A stretch of 46,076 bases of DNA from Nesterenkonia salmonea. GTDB lineage: Bacteria > Actinomycetota > Actinomycetes > Actinomycetales > Micrococcaceae. This document shows positions 25,327 to 34,140 of this stretch, piece after piece. A program made the translations under genes and the position numbers. The DNA lies in contig NZ_VAVZ01000021.1 of the NCBI RefSeq assembly GCF_005771525.1, positions 10,975 through 57,050 on the forward strand, written 5' to 3'. Numbering within the stretch: position 1 is the stretch's first letter; each line of letters begins with the position of its first letter. The notes beneath the pieces were generated by a model that saw only the letters and a program-made list of their open reading frames with translations, ran no database searches and was not told where the DNA came from.

Positions 25327-26295
25327 ATGGGCCACATTTATCTCACCCGCCCACTGGGCGACGTCGTAGAACAGTTCCGGCAGCAGCTCCCTGGCGAGCT
25401 GCGCACTCACTACACGGCGGACTTTCCGCCCAGCCGTGAGGAACTCCTGGAATCAGTGCGGGGTGCAGAGGCGATAATCAGTCTTGTCACCGACCGGATT
25501 GACGCCGAGGTGCTCGACGCCGCCGGTGATCAGCTGAAGGTTGTCGCCAACGTAGCCGTCGGTTACGACAACATTGATCTTGGCGCGGCCGCCGAACGCG
25601 GTGTGCTCGTGACCAACACGCCGGGAGTTCTCGATGAGGCGGTCGCAGATCTGACTCTGGCGCTGATCCTCGCTACTACGCGGCGGGTGGCTGAAGGTGA
25701 CCGATTCATCCGGACCGGCACCGAGTGGATCTGGAGCCCTGAAGGTTACGTGGGGCTCGATATCTCTGCCGGCGCCACCCTCGGCATCGTGGGGCTTGGC
25801 CGGATCGGAATGGCCGTTGCACAACGCGCCCAGGCCTTCGGCGTGAAGATCATCGCCACCGGACGGCGGGCACATGACGACGACGCCCGCAGCCTGGGTG
25901 TGAGCCCGGCGTCGTCCCTCAATGAACTGCTCAGCGCTGCCGATATTGTCAGCCTGCACTGCCCACTGACCGAAGACACCAAACACCTGATCGGTGCGCA
26001 GCAGCTCCAGGCCATGAAACCCGGCAGCTACCTCATCAACACTGCCCGTGGGCCACTTGTTGACGAGGAGGCTTTGGCTGATGCGATCGAGTCCGGGCAC
26101 CTCGGCGGGGCTGGTTTGGATGTCCACGAGTTTGAACCGGCGACCAATCCGCGGCTGCGGACCATGGACTCGGTGGTCATGCTTCCGCACATCGGCTCAG
26201 CCGGCGATGTCACCCGCAATGAGATGGCCTCCCTGGCGTTCCGCAACGTGGTCGCCGCGCTCAACGGTGAGAAGCCCATCACCGCTGTGGGGTGA
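25327..26295 (+). CDS. D-2-hydroxyacid dehydrogenase (glyoxylate reductase-like)
   Basis: 322-residue NAD(P)H-dependent dehydrogenase. The Rossmann motif is GIVGLGRIGMAVAQRAQAFG near residue 150; catalytic residues appear as Arg in NTARGPLVDEEAL (near 240), Glu in DVHEFEP (near 268), and His in LPHIGSAG (near 287). ATGRRA after the second strand carries Arg residues suited to NADPH. Closest by eye to glyoxylate/hydroxypyruvate reductases. The start ATG 25327 lacks a ribosome-binding site but has a TACTCT -10 at 7 bases, so leaderless expression is likely. It is divergent from nrtR and could be co-regulated by NAD status. Confidence 0.88.
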   Translation: MGHIYLTRPLGDVVEQFRQQLPGELRTHYTADFPPSREELLESVRGAEAIISLVTDRIDAEVLDAAGDQLKVVANVAVGYDNIDLGAAAERGVLVTNTPGVLDEAVADLTLALILATTRRVAEGDRFIRTGTEWIWSPEGYVGLDISAGATLGIVGLGRIGMAVAQRAQAFGVKIIATGRRAHDDDARSLGVSPASSLNELLSAADIVSLHCPLTEDTKHLIGAQQLQAMKPGSYLINTARGPLVDEEALADAIESGHLGGAGLDVHEFEPATNPRLRTMDSVVMLPHIGSAGDVTRNEMASLAFRNVVAALNGEKPITAVG

Positions 26296-26303
26296 GTGAT
26301 TGT

Positions 26304-27602
26304 CTAGGTCTTGCCCTTATAGCGGGCGAGGGCGGCGTCGCGGAATTCTGAAAATCTGCCCTCAGTGATCGAGGTGCGGATATCGGCCACCAACTGCACG
26401 GTGAAGTACTCGTTGTGGATCGTGCACAGCGTGGAGTAGAGCATCTCCTTGGCCTTGAACAGGTGATGCAGATACGCCTTGGTGTAGTGCTGGCACGTGT
26501 AACACCCGCAGCCCTCTTGGATGGGGGAGAAGTCCTTCTTGAACTTCGCCTGCGGAATGTTGAAGTACCCATCCGGGGTGTAGACCCGACCAGTGCGGGC
26601 AACCCGTGAAGGCTGGACGCAGTCGAACGTGTCCGCGCCGTTCTCAATGGCGGTGAAGAAGTCCTCCGGCTCAGAGATGCCCAGCAGGTGCCGCGGTTTG
26701 TTCTCCGGCAACTCCTCGCTGACCCACCGCACAATAGTGCCCAGATTCTCCTTCTCCAGAGCTCCGCCAATGCCGAAGCCGTCGAACTCCTGGCCGTCGA
26801 TCATCATGGTGCCTAGGTCGCTGGCTGCCTTGCGGCGCAGGTCCTCATACTGCGCACCCTGCAGCACGCCGAACAGTGCCTGATACGGCTTGTGGCTGCG
26901 CTGCTCGGTGAGGTCACGGTGCGCGCTGAGGCAACGCTCCGCCCACAGCCGGGTCCGCTCCAGTGACTCCTCCTGGTAAGCGCGGGTGTTGAACAGGGTG
27001 GTGAGCTCATCGAAGGCGAAGATAATGTCCGCGCCGATCTCATGCTGCAGCCGCATCGAAATCTCTGGGGTGAAACGGTGCTTGGTACCGTCAATATGGG
27101 ACTTGAACGTCACGCCGTCGTCATCAACGAACGCTCGGCGCTCATGCTCCTCAGACATCGCCTCATCATTGGTGACCCGACTGGCATCCATCTGGATGAC
27201 CTTCTTGAACCCCACCCCGAGGCTCATCACCTGGAAACCTCCGGAGTCCGTGAAGGTCGGGCCCGGCCAGTTCATGAACTTGCCCAGCCCGCCGGCGGCA
27301 TCGAGCACATCCGTGCCGGGCTGCAGGTTCAGGTGATACGCATTCGCCAACACGGCCTGGGTGCCGAGCTCGGCCATTTCCTCAGGGCGCACCGCTTTGA
27401 CCGTCGCCTTGGTGGCTACCGGGATAAACGCTGGAGTCTGAATGACACCGTGCGGGGTGGTGATGGTGCCGGTGCGGCCCAGGAACCCATCAATCCGGTC
27501 GTGGACTTCGAAGGCGAAGTCCCCTTGGACATGGTCAGGGGGCAACGGCGACGACGCCGGGTCATTACTGGGTGGACGTTGCAGAGACTGGGAGCCGGGC
27601 AT
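26304..27602 (-). CDS. tgt: tRNA-guanine transglycosylase
   Basis: 432-residue bacterial TGT that exchanges G34 of GUN tRNAs for a 7-deazaguanine base. Seen: TPAFIPVATKATVKAVRPEEM, FTDSGGFQVMSLG with the catalytic Asp near residue 125, GIGGALEKE, FDCVQPSRVARTGRVYT with the nucleophile Asp near 305, and the zinc site GCGCYTCQHY plus a downstream His (CTIHNEYF). The about 30-residue N-terminal extension is unremarkable. No other queuosine genes (queA, queG, queC-F) are present in the window. The ATG at 27602 has a TAGACT -10 six bases upstream, so it is probably leaderless. Divergent from the XRE-cupin gene by 37 bases. Confidence 0.94.
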   Translation of the reverse strand: MPGSQSLQRPPSNDPASSPLPPDHVQGDFAFEVHDRIDGFLGRTGTITTPHGVIQTPAFIPVATKATVKAVRPEEMAELGTQAVLANAYHLNLQPGTDVLDAAGGLGKFMNWPGPTFTDSGGFQVMSLGVGFKKVIQMDASRVTNDEAMSEEHERRAFVDDDGVTFKSHIDGTKHRFTPEISMRLQHEIGADIIFAFDELTTLFNTRAYQEESLERTRLWAERCLSAHRDLTEQRSHKPYQALFGVLQGAQYEDLRRKAASDLGTMMIDGQEFDGFGIGGALEKENLGTIVRWVSEELPENKPRHLLGISEPEDFFTAIENGADTFDCVQPSRVARTGRVYTPDGYFNIPQAKFKKDFSPIQEGCGCYTCQHYTKAYLHHLFKAKEMLYSTLCTIHNEYFTVQLVADIRTSITEGRFSEFRDAALARYKGKT

Positions 27603-27608
27603 CAGAAC

Positions 27609-27614
27609 AGTCTA
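27609..27614 (-). promoter_or_regulatory. tgt: -10 element (leaderless) of tgt
   Basis: TAGACT on the minus strand lies 6 bases before the tgt ATG with no ribosome-binding site between. It faces the XRE-cupin promoter in a 37-base intergenic region. Confidence 0.5.
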
Positions 27615-27627
27615 CGGTGGGCGTGGA

Positions 27628-27633
27628 TATGCT
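27628..27633 (+). promoter_or_regulatory. -10 element (leaderless) of the XRE-cupin gene
   Basis: TATGCT lies 6 bases before ATG 27640, again without a ribosome-binding site. The two facing leaderless promoters overlap in their -35 regions, so they may compete. Confidence 0.5.
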
Positions 27634-27639
27634 TGAGCT

Positions 27640-28245
27640 ATGGTCGACGCCCCCGAACACACGAAGAATGCCACTGACAATGGTGCGCTTGCGTTAGGAA
27701 TGGCAGTCCGCTCGACTCGCAGCCGCCTCGGACTGTCAGTTCAGGCTTTGGCGCACCGGGCGGGAGTGAGCCTGGGTTCAATCAGTCAGATCGAACGTGG
27801 TCTGGGGAACCCTTCTCTGCAGTCCATCCAGCGCATTGCGCACGCTCTTGGGGTCTCTGCCAGTCAATTGCTGGAGCCACCCGCTGATGAGCTGGCCGTG
27901 GTCCAGGCAGACAAGCGGCATGTTCTCAAGAATCCGGAGGATCAGCGTGAGGGGCGGGTCGCGGCGGTCCGAGAGTTGCTTTCTCCTCCCGCTGATTCGC
28001 GAATCCAATTCATTCGGACGGTTCTACCTGTCGGATTCTCTAATGAAGGGCGCCCGTATCGTCACATTGGTACGGAGTCGATCACCGTGTTGGAAGGTCA
28101 ACTCCTGGTCACGCATGGTGATCGTCAAGAGACACTCGGCGTGGGAGATAGCGCCACATATGGATGCTCCGCCCCACATTGGTGGGCGAACATCGCTGAC
28201 ACAGAAACCACGGTCTTGGGCGCCTCCACCCCCATCGAGCGGTGA
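27640..28245 (+). CDS. XRE-family regulator with C-terminal cupin domain
   Basis: 201-residue regulator. The HTH (about residues 22-76) reads VRSTRSRLGLSVQALAHRAGVSLGSISQIERGLGNPSLQSIQRIAHAL, the standard XRE pattern. A cupin_2 domain follows (about 120-195): GRPYRHIGTESITVLEGQLLV and LGVGDSATYGCSAPHWWAN. Such proteins sense small metabolites and often control neighbouring transport or catabolic genes. The DUF1028 gene and peptide importer next to it are likely targets. It converges on the DUF1028 gene with a gap of 6 bases. Confidence 0.88.
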   Translation: MVDAPEHTKNATDNGALALGMAVRSTRSRLGLSVQALAHRAGVSLGSISQIERGLGNPSLQSIQRIAHALGVSASQLLEPPADELAVVQADKRHVLKNPEDQREGRVAAVRELLSPPADSRIQFIRTVLPVGFSNEGRPYRHIGTESITVLEGQLLVTHGDRQETLGVGDSATYGCSAPHWWANIADTETTVLGASTPIER

Positions 28246-28251
28246 GCTGTT

Positions 28252-28923
28252 TCAGCGAGTTGCGTGCGGCATCCTGTCGGCGATACCGCGGTTGACGAGC
28301 ATATTCAGTTGGGGGATCGGGTCGTCATGATGATCGACCCTGAAATCTACAGCCAGGTCTGGTGGGCTGAGCCACCTGTCGCGGACATGGGCGACCATGA
28401 CCGCCGCACTCTCTCTTCCGCGCGCATCACCACCAGCTGCTTCTCCGGCCATCAGTGACGCTATCAAGCGCTTCGCCATCCACAGTGCCGGAGCTGATCT
28501 CTCACCGGGAGGCACCGCTGAGGAGTCGTATTCATCGGACATGGACTGCAGAACGTCCGGTCCGGTGAGGAAGTTTCCTAGAGCCACGTGTCCGCGACCG
28601 AACAGGTGGCCCGTCCATGGTGATGTTCTTTCTCCGGTATAAGCGGCGACCGAACCGTGTAGGTCCACTGCCGCCACCTGGCGGTACGCGAACTCGTCAT
28701 CAATCTCGGGGAGCCGGGCCACCGCGTCTTCAACACTGGACCCATTCCGCACTTCGGAGAGTATGTGGTGCCGAAGGCTTCGATTCGTCCATGCCTGTGA
28801 GGCGACGACACCCACTGTGGGGTCGATAGCGGGTACTGAGGCGCCCAGCGCCAGGGACTTGCTTGCCGTGGCAACACCCAGAAGGCCGTGTTCAGGGTCT
28901 GCCGCAAGAAGGGTGAAGGTCAT
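28252..28923 (-). CDS. DUF1028 family protein (Ntn-hydrolase-like)
   Basis: 223-residue DUF1028 protein. The N-terminal signature is clear: MTFTLLAADPEHGLLGVATASKSLALGASVPA with later VGVVASQAWTN. The family has an Ntn-hydrolase-like fold and often lies beside dipeptide ABC transporters and peptidases; a biochemical role is not established. Here it is divergent from a dipeptide-type importer, consistent with peptide or amide use. ATG 28923 has AGAGGATG just upstream as ribosome-binding site. DVRDRW-like and PQLNMLVNRGI parts at the C-terminus match the region that in longer members precedes a peptidoglycan-binding domain, absent here. Confidence 0.85.
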   Translation of the reverse strand: MTFTLLAADPEHGLLGVATASKSLALGASVPAIDPTVGVVASQAWTNRSLRHHILSEVRNGSSVEDAVARLPEIDDEFAYRQVAAVDLHGSVAAYTGERTSPWTGHLFGRGHVALGNFLTGPDVLQSMSDEYDSSAVPPGERSAPALWMAKRLIASLMAGEAAGGDARGRESAAVMVAHVRDRWLSPPDLAVDFRVDHHDDPIPQLNMLVNRGIADRMPHATR

Positions 28924-29000
28924 GAGTGGTCATCCTCTCACTAGTCCCACATCGGATGGGTGGTGGTTTGTGAAGATTGCGTTACGTGCGGTGGACCGTC

Positions 29001-29028
29001 TTGTGATCCAGGCGTACATGCATAATAC
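29001..29028 (+). promoter_or_regulatory. Predicted promoter of the peptide ABC operon
   Basis: TTGTGA at 29001-29006 and TAATAC at 29023-29028 are separated by 16 bases, the best sigma-A-like promoter in the window. The start codon at 29071 follows a 36- to 40-base leader with GAGGGG. Confidence 0.55.
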
Positions 29029-29070
29029 TGAAAATATCTTCAACAAAATGAACGATAGAGGGGAAACACC

Positions 29071-30597
29071 ATGACGAAGGTGCCGAAGTCCGCCGTAGCA
29101 AGCCTCGCACTACTAAGCCTGGCAGCATGCAGCACAGGTGAAAGCGTTGACCTGGACGGGTCTGCGGATGAAGTCGACAGTGCCGTTCTCAGGGCGGCAA
29201 TCGGGGGAGAACCTGATCAGTTGGATCCTCACCGCACATCCGCGTATTTCTCTTTCCAGGTCCTAGAGAATATCTTCGACACACTCGTTGAACCTGACGA
29301 GAACCTCGAGATGCAGCCCGCATTGGCCGAGTCTTGGGAGCTCAGTGACGATCAGCTCACATGGACCTTCCACCTACGCGACGACGTGAGTTTTCACGAT
29401 GGCTCAGACTTTATGAGTGATGACGTGGTCTACTCATACGAGCGAATCATCAATGAAGAGCTGGCCAATGCCTGGAGATTCGACGCTGTCGAATCCGTCG
29501 AAGCACTTGATGACTATACGGTCGAGATCACAGTGTCGGCGCCCACGCCAAACCTTCTTTCGAATCTCGGCGGCTTCAAGGGAATGGCGATCGTCAGTGA
29601 AGAAAATGTTGAATCAGGCGACATTTCGAGTAACCCGGTGGGTACGGGGCCGTTTTTGTTGTCTTCCTACACCTCCGGAGACCAAATCGCCTTGGAAGCA
29701 AACCCGGACCACTGGAGTGGAAGCCCAGAACTCGCCGGTGTGGAATTCAGCTTCATTTCTGAGCCCTCCACCGCCATGGCAGCGCTCACTAGTGGGGAGG
29801 TTGACTGGACAGACAACATTCCGCCCCAACAGGTGGAGGACCTTGTGGACTCAGACTCCTTGGAAGTGGAAGTCATCCCCTCGAACGATTATTGGTATCT
29901 GGCCATGAACATCAACGAGGAGCCATGGGACGATGCTCGCGTCCGCCAGGCTATTGCGTATGCGGTCGATCGTGAGGCCATTATTCAGGCAGTCAGCTAC
30001 GGCACGGCCCAGGAGAATCAGCTTGCCGTACCCGAGGAGAGCATCTGGTACACCGAATACGATCAGTATGCTAACGACCCTGACGAAGCTGAACGGCTCT
30101 TGGACGAAGCCGGCTTCTCCGGCGGAAGCATCGAGTTCCTCGCGACCAATGAGTACCCGGAGACGGTGACAGCCGCGCAAATTATCGCCGACAATCTTGA
30201 GCCACTGGGCTTCGACGTCTCGATCAGCCAGCCTGACTTCTCTACGTGGCTAGATGAGCAGAATTCGGGCAACTTCGACATGTTGATGATGGGGTGGCTG
30301 GGCAACATAGATCCCGATGACTTCTACTACGCGCAGCACCACAGCGATGGAGGCAGCAACGCCCAAGGGTATGTCAACGACGATGTGGATGCCCTGCTCG
30401 AAGCTGGCCGAACAGAAACTGACGAATCTAACCGCGCCGACCTATACTCCGAGGCGGCACAGATCATCGCCGATGAGGCCAGCTATGTCTATCTCTACAA
30501 CCCTGCTGTGATTCAAGGCTGGGTCCCAGAAGTCGGCGCATACCAAGTGCGCTCTGATGCTGCGATCCGCTTCCGTGACACCACATTGGAAGAGTAG
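29071..30597 (+). CDS. Peptide/dipeptide ABC transporter substrate-binding lipoprotein
   Basis: 508-residue extracellular family 5 solute-binding protein (DppA/OppA type). A signal peptide ends in a lipobox, SLAACS, with Cys near residue 20. Family segments: LDPHRTSAYFSFQVLENIFDTLVEPDENLEMQPALAESWELSDD, TWTFHLRDDVSFHDGSDFMSDDVVYSYERI, and NPVGTGPF. It delivers oligopeptide-like substrates to the permeases encoded downstream. GAGGGG is the ribosome-binding site for ATG 29071. The protein is strongly acidic overall, which fits a salt-tolerant organism. Substrate unknown. Confidence 0.93.
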   Translation: MTKVPKSAVASLALLSLAACSTGESVDLDGSADEVDSAVLRAAIGGEPDQLDPHRTSAYFSFQVLENIFDTLVEPDENLEMQPALAESWELSDDQLTWTFHLRDDVSFHDGSDFMSDDVVYSYERIINEELANAWRFDAVESVEALDDYTVEITVSAPTPNLLSNLGGFKGMAIVSEENVESGDISSNPVGTGPFLLSSYTSGDQIALEANPDHWSGSPELAGVEFSFISEPSTAMAALTSGEVDWTDNIPPQQVEDLVDSDSLEVEVIPSNDYWYLAMNINEEPWDDARVRQAIAYAVDREAIIQAVSYGTAQENQLAVPEESIWYTEYDQYANDPDEAERLLDEAGFSGGSIEFLATNEYPETVTAAQIIADNLEPLGFDVSISQPDFSTWLDEQNSGNFDMLMMGWLGNIDPDDFYYAQHHSDGGSNAQGYVNDDVDALLEAGRTETDESNRADLYSEAAQIIADEASYVYLYNPAVIQGWVPEVGAYQVRSDAAIRFRDTTLEE

Positions 30598-30602
30598 GCC
30601 TG

Positions 30603-31568
30603 ATGAGAATGTCGCCTCGAGCCGTTACACGGTTCTTGGGAATGCGGTTGATCCATTCCGCAGTGGTGCTCTTCGGCGTGATGGTGGTGACCTTCGCGCT
30701 CATCCAGCTTGTGCCAGGAGATCCGGTGAGACTTGCCTTGGGAACCAGATACACCCAAGAATCTTACGATGCCCTGATGGCGGCCTCCGGGCTGGACCGC
30801 CCCATGGGCGAACAGTTTTTCGCGTATATCGGCTCCGCCGCCACCGGCGATTTGGGTGTGAGCTTCCGCAGCGGCCAGCCAGTCACGGTGCTCCTGTTTG
30901 AGAGGCTACCGGCCACCCTCTCGCTGGCGGGCGCAGGCCTACTGATCGGCTTGCTGATCGCAGTACCGGCCGGGCTGTGGGCAGCCCTCCGTGAGGGCAG
31001 ACTGGCTGACGGGGTGGTTCGCATCACCAGCCAGTTTGGTGTCTCGATCCCAGATTTCTGGATGGGAATGCTGCTCATTCTGGTGTTCTCCACGGGGCTC
31101 GGTTGGCTCCCCTCCAGCGGCTACATCCCCATTAGTGAGAGTCCGGGGGGTTGGCTCAGACAGGTCACGCTCCCTGCCATTACCGTCGGCACTGTCGCTG
31201 GAGCCATCCTTACTAGGTATGTGCGGGCGGCCACCCTGGAGGTGGCGAATATGGGATATGTACGCACCGCGAAGTCCAAGGGCTTAGCGCCCTCGGTGGT
31301 TACTCTCCGCCATATTGCGCGTAACGCCCTCGTTCCTGTGCTCACTGTTGCCGGTATTCAACTGGCGACCATACTCTCCGGGGTCATCGTCGTCGAAGTG
31401 GTGTTCGCTTGGCCCGGTCTGGGCAGACTCGTCTTCGACTCGGTTGCTTCAAGGGATTACCCCATGATCCAGGGTGCGGTGCTACTCATCGCGGTGATGT
31501 TCCTACTCATCAATTTCATCGTCGATGTTCTCTACGCTGTCGTTGACCCAAGGATCCGATTGGCATGA
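30603..31568 (+). CDS. Peptide ABC transporter permease (DppB-like)
   Basis: 321-residue permease with six expected transmembrane segments. The N-terminal MRLIHSAVVLFGVMVVTFALIQLVPGDPVRL is the classic DppB/OppB start, and the cytoplasmic EAA loop GYVRTAKSKGLAPSVVTLRHIARNALVPVLT near residue 215 contacts the ATPase. ATG 30603 starts 6 bases after the binding-protein stop; a second ATG at 30609 is possible. The stop overlaps the next gene in an ATGA. Confidence 0.93.
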   Translation: MRMSPRAVTRFLGMRLIHSAVVLFGVMVVTFALIQLVPGDPVRLALGTRYTQESYDALMAASGLDRPMGEQFFAYIGSAATGDLGVSFRSGQPVTVLLFERLPATLSLAGAGLLIGLLIAVPAGLWAALREGRLADGVVRITSQFGVSIPDFWMGMLLILVFSTGLGWLPSSGYIPISESPGGWLRQVTLPAITVGTVAGAILTRYVRAATLEVANMGYVRTAKSKGLAPSVVTLRHIARNALVPVLTVAGIQLATILSGVIVVEVVFAWPGLGRLVFDSVASRDYPMIQGAVLLIAVMFLLINFIVDVLYAVVDPRIRLA

Positions 31569-32491
31569 AACAGACATCAGAAACCGGTGGAGAGGCTTCC
31601 CAGGACCCATCAGGCTCGGCTTCACCCGCCTCGGGGCGTGTAGCGGCCTGGAAGCTCCTCGCAGCGCACCCTGTGACCCTGTTCAGTATCTTTGTCTTGA
31701 CGTGCATCGTAGTAGTGGCACTGGCTGCCCCTTGGATCGCACCCTACGGAGTCAATCAGACGGATGTCTCCCGTGCCCTGCAACCACCTAGTGCCGCCCA
31801 CTGGATGGGAACCGATGACCTCGGTCGGGATGTCATGTCGCGAATCATCGCCGCCACCGGGACTTCGATGCAGATTGCTGTGGCGTCCGTCGTTTTCGCT
31901 TTCATGGTGGGAGTTCCTATCGGCATCCTTGCCGGATACGTGGGAGGTCTCGTCGATGCTGTGCTGATGCGCGTAGTCGACGTGATGTTCGCTTTTCCCG
32001 TCTTGCTCCTTGCGCTGGCCATTGTCGCGATCCTCACTCCCGGCCAACTCACCACCATGATTGCGATAGGCGTAGTGTTCACGCCCATCTTCGCTCGCGT
32101 GGCTCGTGCAAGCACGCTATCGGTCCGAGTAGAGCCCTTCGTCCAAGTATCGCGGACCATGGGCACCCCGGGGTGGTGGATCCTGCTGCGCCACATCTTG
32201 CCGAACATCACAGGGCCGATTGTGGTCCAGACATCACTTTCTTTGGCTTTCGCCATCCTGTCCGAGGCCGCCCTATCTTTCTTGGGACTCGGCATCCAGC
32301 CGCCATACCCCTCGTGGGGAGGCATGCTCTTCGACGCTCAAGGATTCATGTCGCAGGCCTGGTGGATGAGTGTTTTCCCTGGTGCCGCCATCTTCATCGC
32401 GGTGTTGGCATTCAACCTGCTGGGAGACGGCCTCCGGGATGTCCTAGACCCCAAACAGAGAACGTTGGCTGAACTGAGGAGGAAACGGTGA
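31565..32491 (+). CDS. Peptide ABC transporter permease (DppC-like)
   Basis: 308-residue permease. A hydrophilic 30-residue N-terminus leads into a first membrane helix, then HWMGTDDLGRDVMSRI near residue 80, the DppC/OppC signature, and the EAA loop EPFVQVSRTMGTPGWWILLRHILPNI near 185. It pairs with the DppB-like subunit to form the membrane channel. ATGA coupling upstream and GTGA coupling downstream. Confidence 0.93.
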   Translation: MKQTSETGGEASQDPSGSASPASGRVAAWKLLAAHPVTLFSIFVLTCIVVVALAAPWIAPYGVNQTDVSRALQPPSAAHWMGTDDLGRDVMSRIIAATGTSMQIAVASVVFAFMVGVPIGILAGYVGGLVDAVLMRVVDVMFAFPVLLLALAIVAILTPGQLTTMIAIGVVFTPIFARVARASTLSVRVEPFVQVSRTMGTPGWWILLRHILPNITGPIVVQTSLSLAFAILSEAALSFLGLGIQPPYPSWGGMLFDAQGFMSQAWWMSVFPGAAIFIAVLAFNLLGDGLRDVLDPKQRTLAELRRKR

Positions 32492-34116
32492 CTCCAGTCC
32501 CCACCAGTGCTCCCGTCCTCCAAGTGGAGGATCTGTCCGTCAGTATCGGACGGACAGAGATCGTCCGAGGCGTTAGCTTCGCCGTCAACCGCGGCTCGAC
32601 GCTCGGGATTGTCGGTGAATCTGGTTCCGGCAAGTCCATGAGCGTTCTGGCCGCTACCGGACTCCTCGACGCCCCTGGAGCCTCAGTCACAGGTCTCAGT
32701 CAGCTTCACGAGGACACGCGGAGCCTCACGCTGACCTCCGCCACCGCGAGGGAACTCCGAAGAGTGCACGGAAACTCTGTGGGCTTCGTATTTCAGGACC
32801 CCAGTACGTCCTTGAACCCCTTGCTCACCCTTGAACGCCAGATATCTGAAACTCTGGAAACGCACCGGGGGATGACACGAAGGGCAGCGCGGTCACGGGC
32901 GCTAGACCTACTAGAGTCCGTGGGAATCCCAGAGGCTGAATCTCGGCTTGATTCCTACCCGCACCATCTGTCGGGCGGGCAACGCCAACGGGTGATGATT
33001 GCCATCGCCCTAGCGTGTGACCCCGCGCTTCTTATCGCTGACGAGCCCACGACAGCCTTGGACGTTACTACCCAAGCCCAGATCATCGATCTAGTCAAAG
33101 AGCTGCAAGCCGAAAGAGGCACAGCGGTGGTGTGGATCAGTCACGACTTGGGGGTGATCGGGCAAGTTGCCGAAGAGGTCCTGGTACTGAAGTCAGGCCA
33201 AATTGTTGAGCAGGGCCCCACGAGTTCGGTGATGGAACAACCGAAACACACTTATACCCAGCAGCTGCTGTCAGCGCGGCCCACCTTGGGTCGGCACCCT
33301 GATTCCGCAGACCCCGACGCTGAGGTCGTCCTTGAGGTGAAGGACCTCAAGGTCGACTTCTCTGTCTCTGCAACGACCGGCCGGAAACGTATCCAGGCAG
33401 TCGACGGCGTCTCCTTTTGTGTCAGGCGCGGACAGACACTTGGCATTGTGGGAGAGTCAGGTTCCGGGAAGTCAACAATTGCCAATGTCTTGACCGGATT
33501 GGTCAAACCTACTGCGGGAACGGCCGAACTGCAGGGTGCAGATCTGCTCTCGGTTCGGGGGGCCTCCGGACGTTCTTTGCGCCGGAGAGTAGCCATGGTG
33601 TTTCAAGATCCGTTCTCATCTCTCGATTCCCGCATGCGCGTCAGTGACTCGATCGGAGAACCTCTGCGGGTCCACCGGCTACCCACAGGAGGTAGCCGAG
33701 ACGACCGCATTCGTGAATTGCTCCAGCTGGTGGACCTGCCAGAAGAGTTCGCCTCTCGCTTTCCCCACGAGCTCTCTGGCGGGCAGCGGCAGAGAGTGTC
33801 CATCGCACGTGCGCTCGCACTGGAACCAGACGTGGTGATTCTGGATGAGTCCACCTCAGCACTGGATGTGTCCATCCAGGCGCATGTCCTTGCCCTCCTG
33901 GAAAGACTCCAAATAGAGCTTGGTCTAACCTACGTTTTCATCGCACATGACCTGGCGATAGTGCAGCAAATGAGCCATGACGTACTCGTCATGCGCGGTG
34001 GAAAGTCGGTGGAACAGGGCTCGGCCTCTCAGATTTTCTTGGCACCGGAGCAGGAGTACACGAAGATGCTCCTGGCGGCGATACCTCCGGAGAAGCCAGC
34101 GGTGGTGCGGCGCTGA
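32488..34116 (+). CDS. Fused peptide ABC transporter ATPase (DppD-DppF type)
   Basis: 542-residue protein holding both ATPase domains of the importer. Domain 1 (residues 8-255): [11 protein letters not shown] Walker [17 protein letters not shown] signature, [12 protein letters not shown] Walker B. Domain 2 (about 272-535): [40 protein letters not shown]. The Asp-Glu pairs are intact in both, so both sites should hydrolyse ATP. The GTG start is in a GTGA overlap with the DppC-like gene, after GGAGGAAA. Fusion of the two ATPases is common in actinobacteria. Confidence 0.94.
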   Translation: MTPVPTSAPVLQVEDLSVSIGRTEIVRGVSFAVNRGSTLGIVGESGSGKSMSVLAATGLLDAPGASVTGLSQLHEDTRSLTLTSATARELRRVHGNSVGFVFQDPSTSLNPLLTLERQISETLETHRGMTRRAARSRALDLLESVGIPEAESRLDSYPHHLSGGQRQRVMIAIALACDPALLIADEPTTALDVTTQAQIIDLVKELQAERGTAVVWISHDLGVIGQVAEEVLVLKSGQIVEQGPTSSVMEQPKHTYTQQLLSARPTLGRHPDSADPDAEVVLEVKDLKVDFSVSATTGRKRIQAVDGVSFCVRRGQTLGIVGESGSGKSTIANVLTGLVKPTAGTAELQGADLLSVRGASGRSLRRRVAMVFQDPFSSLDSRMRVSDSIGEPLRVHRLPTGGSRDDRIRELLQLVDLPEEFASRFPHELSGGQRQRVSIARALALEPDVVILDESTSALDVSIQAHVLALLERLQIELGLTYVFIAHDLAIVQQMSHDVLVMRGGKSVEQGSASQIFLAPEQEYTKMLLAAIPPEKPAVVRR

Positions 34117-34128
34117 CGGGGTGCCCCC

Positions 34129-34134
34129 TACACT
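34129..34134 (+). promoter_or_regulatory. -10 element (leaderless) of the YeiH-type gene
   Basis: TACACT lies 6 bases before GTG 34141, with no ribosome-binding site. It lies 12 bases after the stop of the ABC ATPase gene, which suggests that the transporter gene has its own promoter. Confidence 0.45.
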
Positions 34135-34140
34135 GATGCG

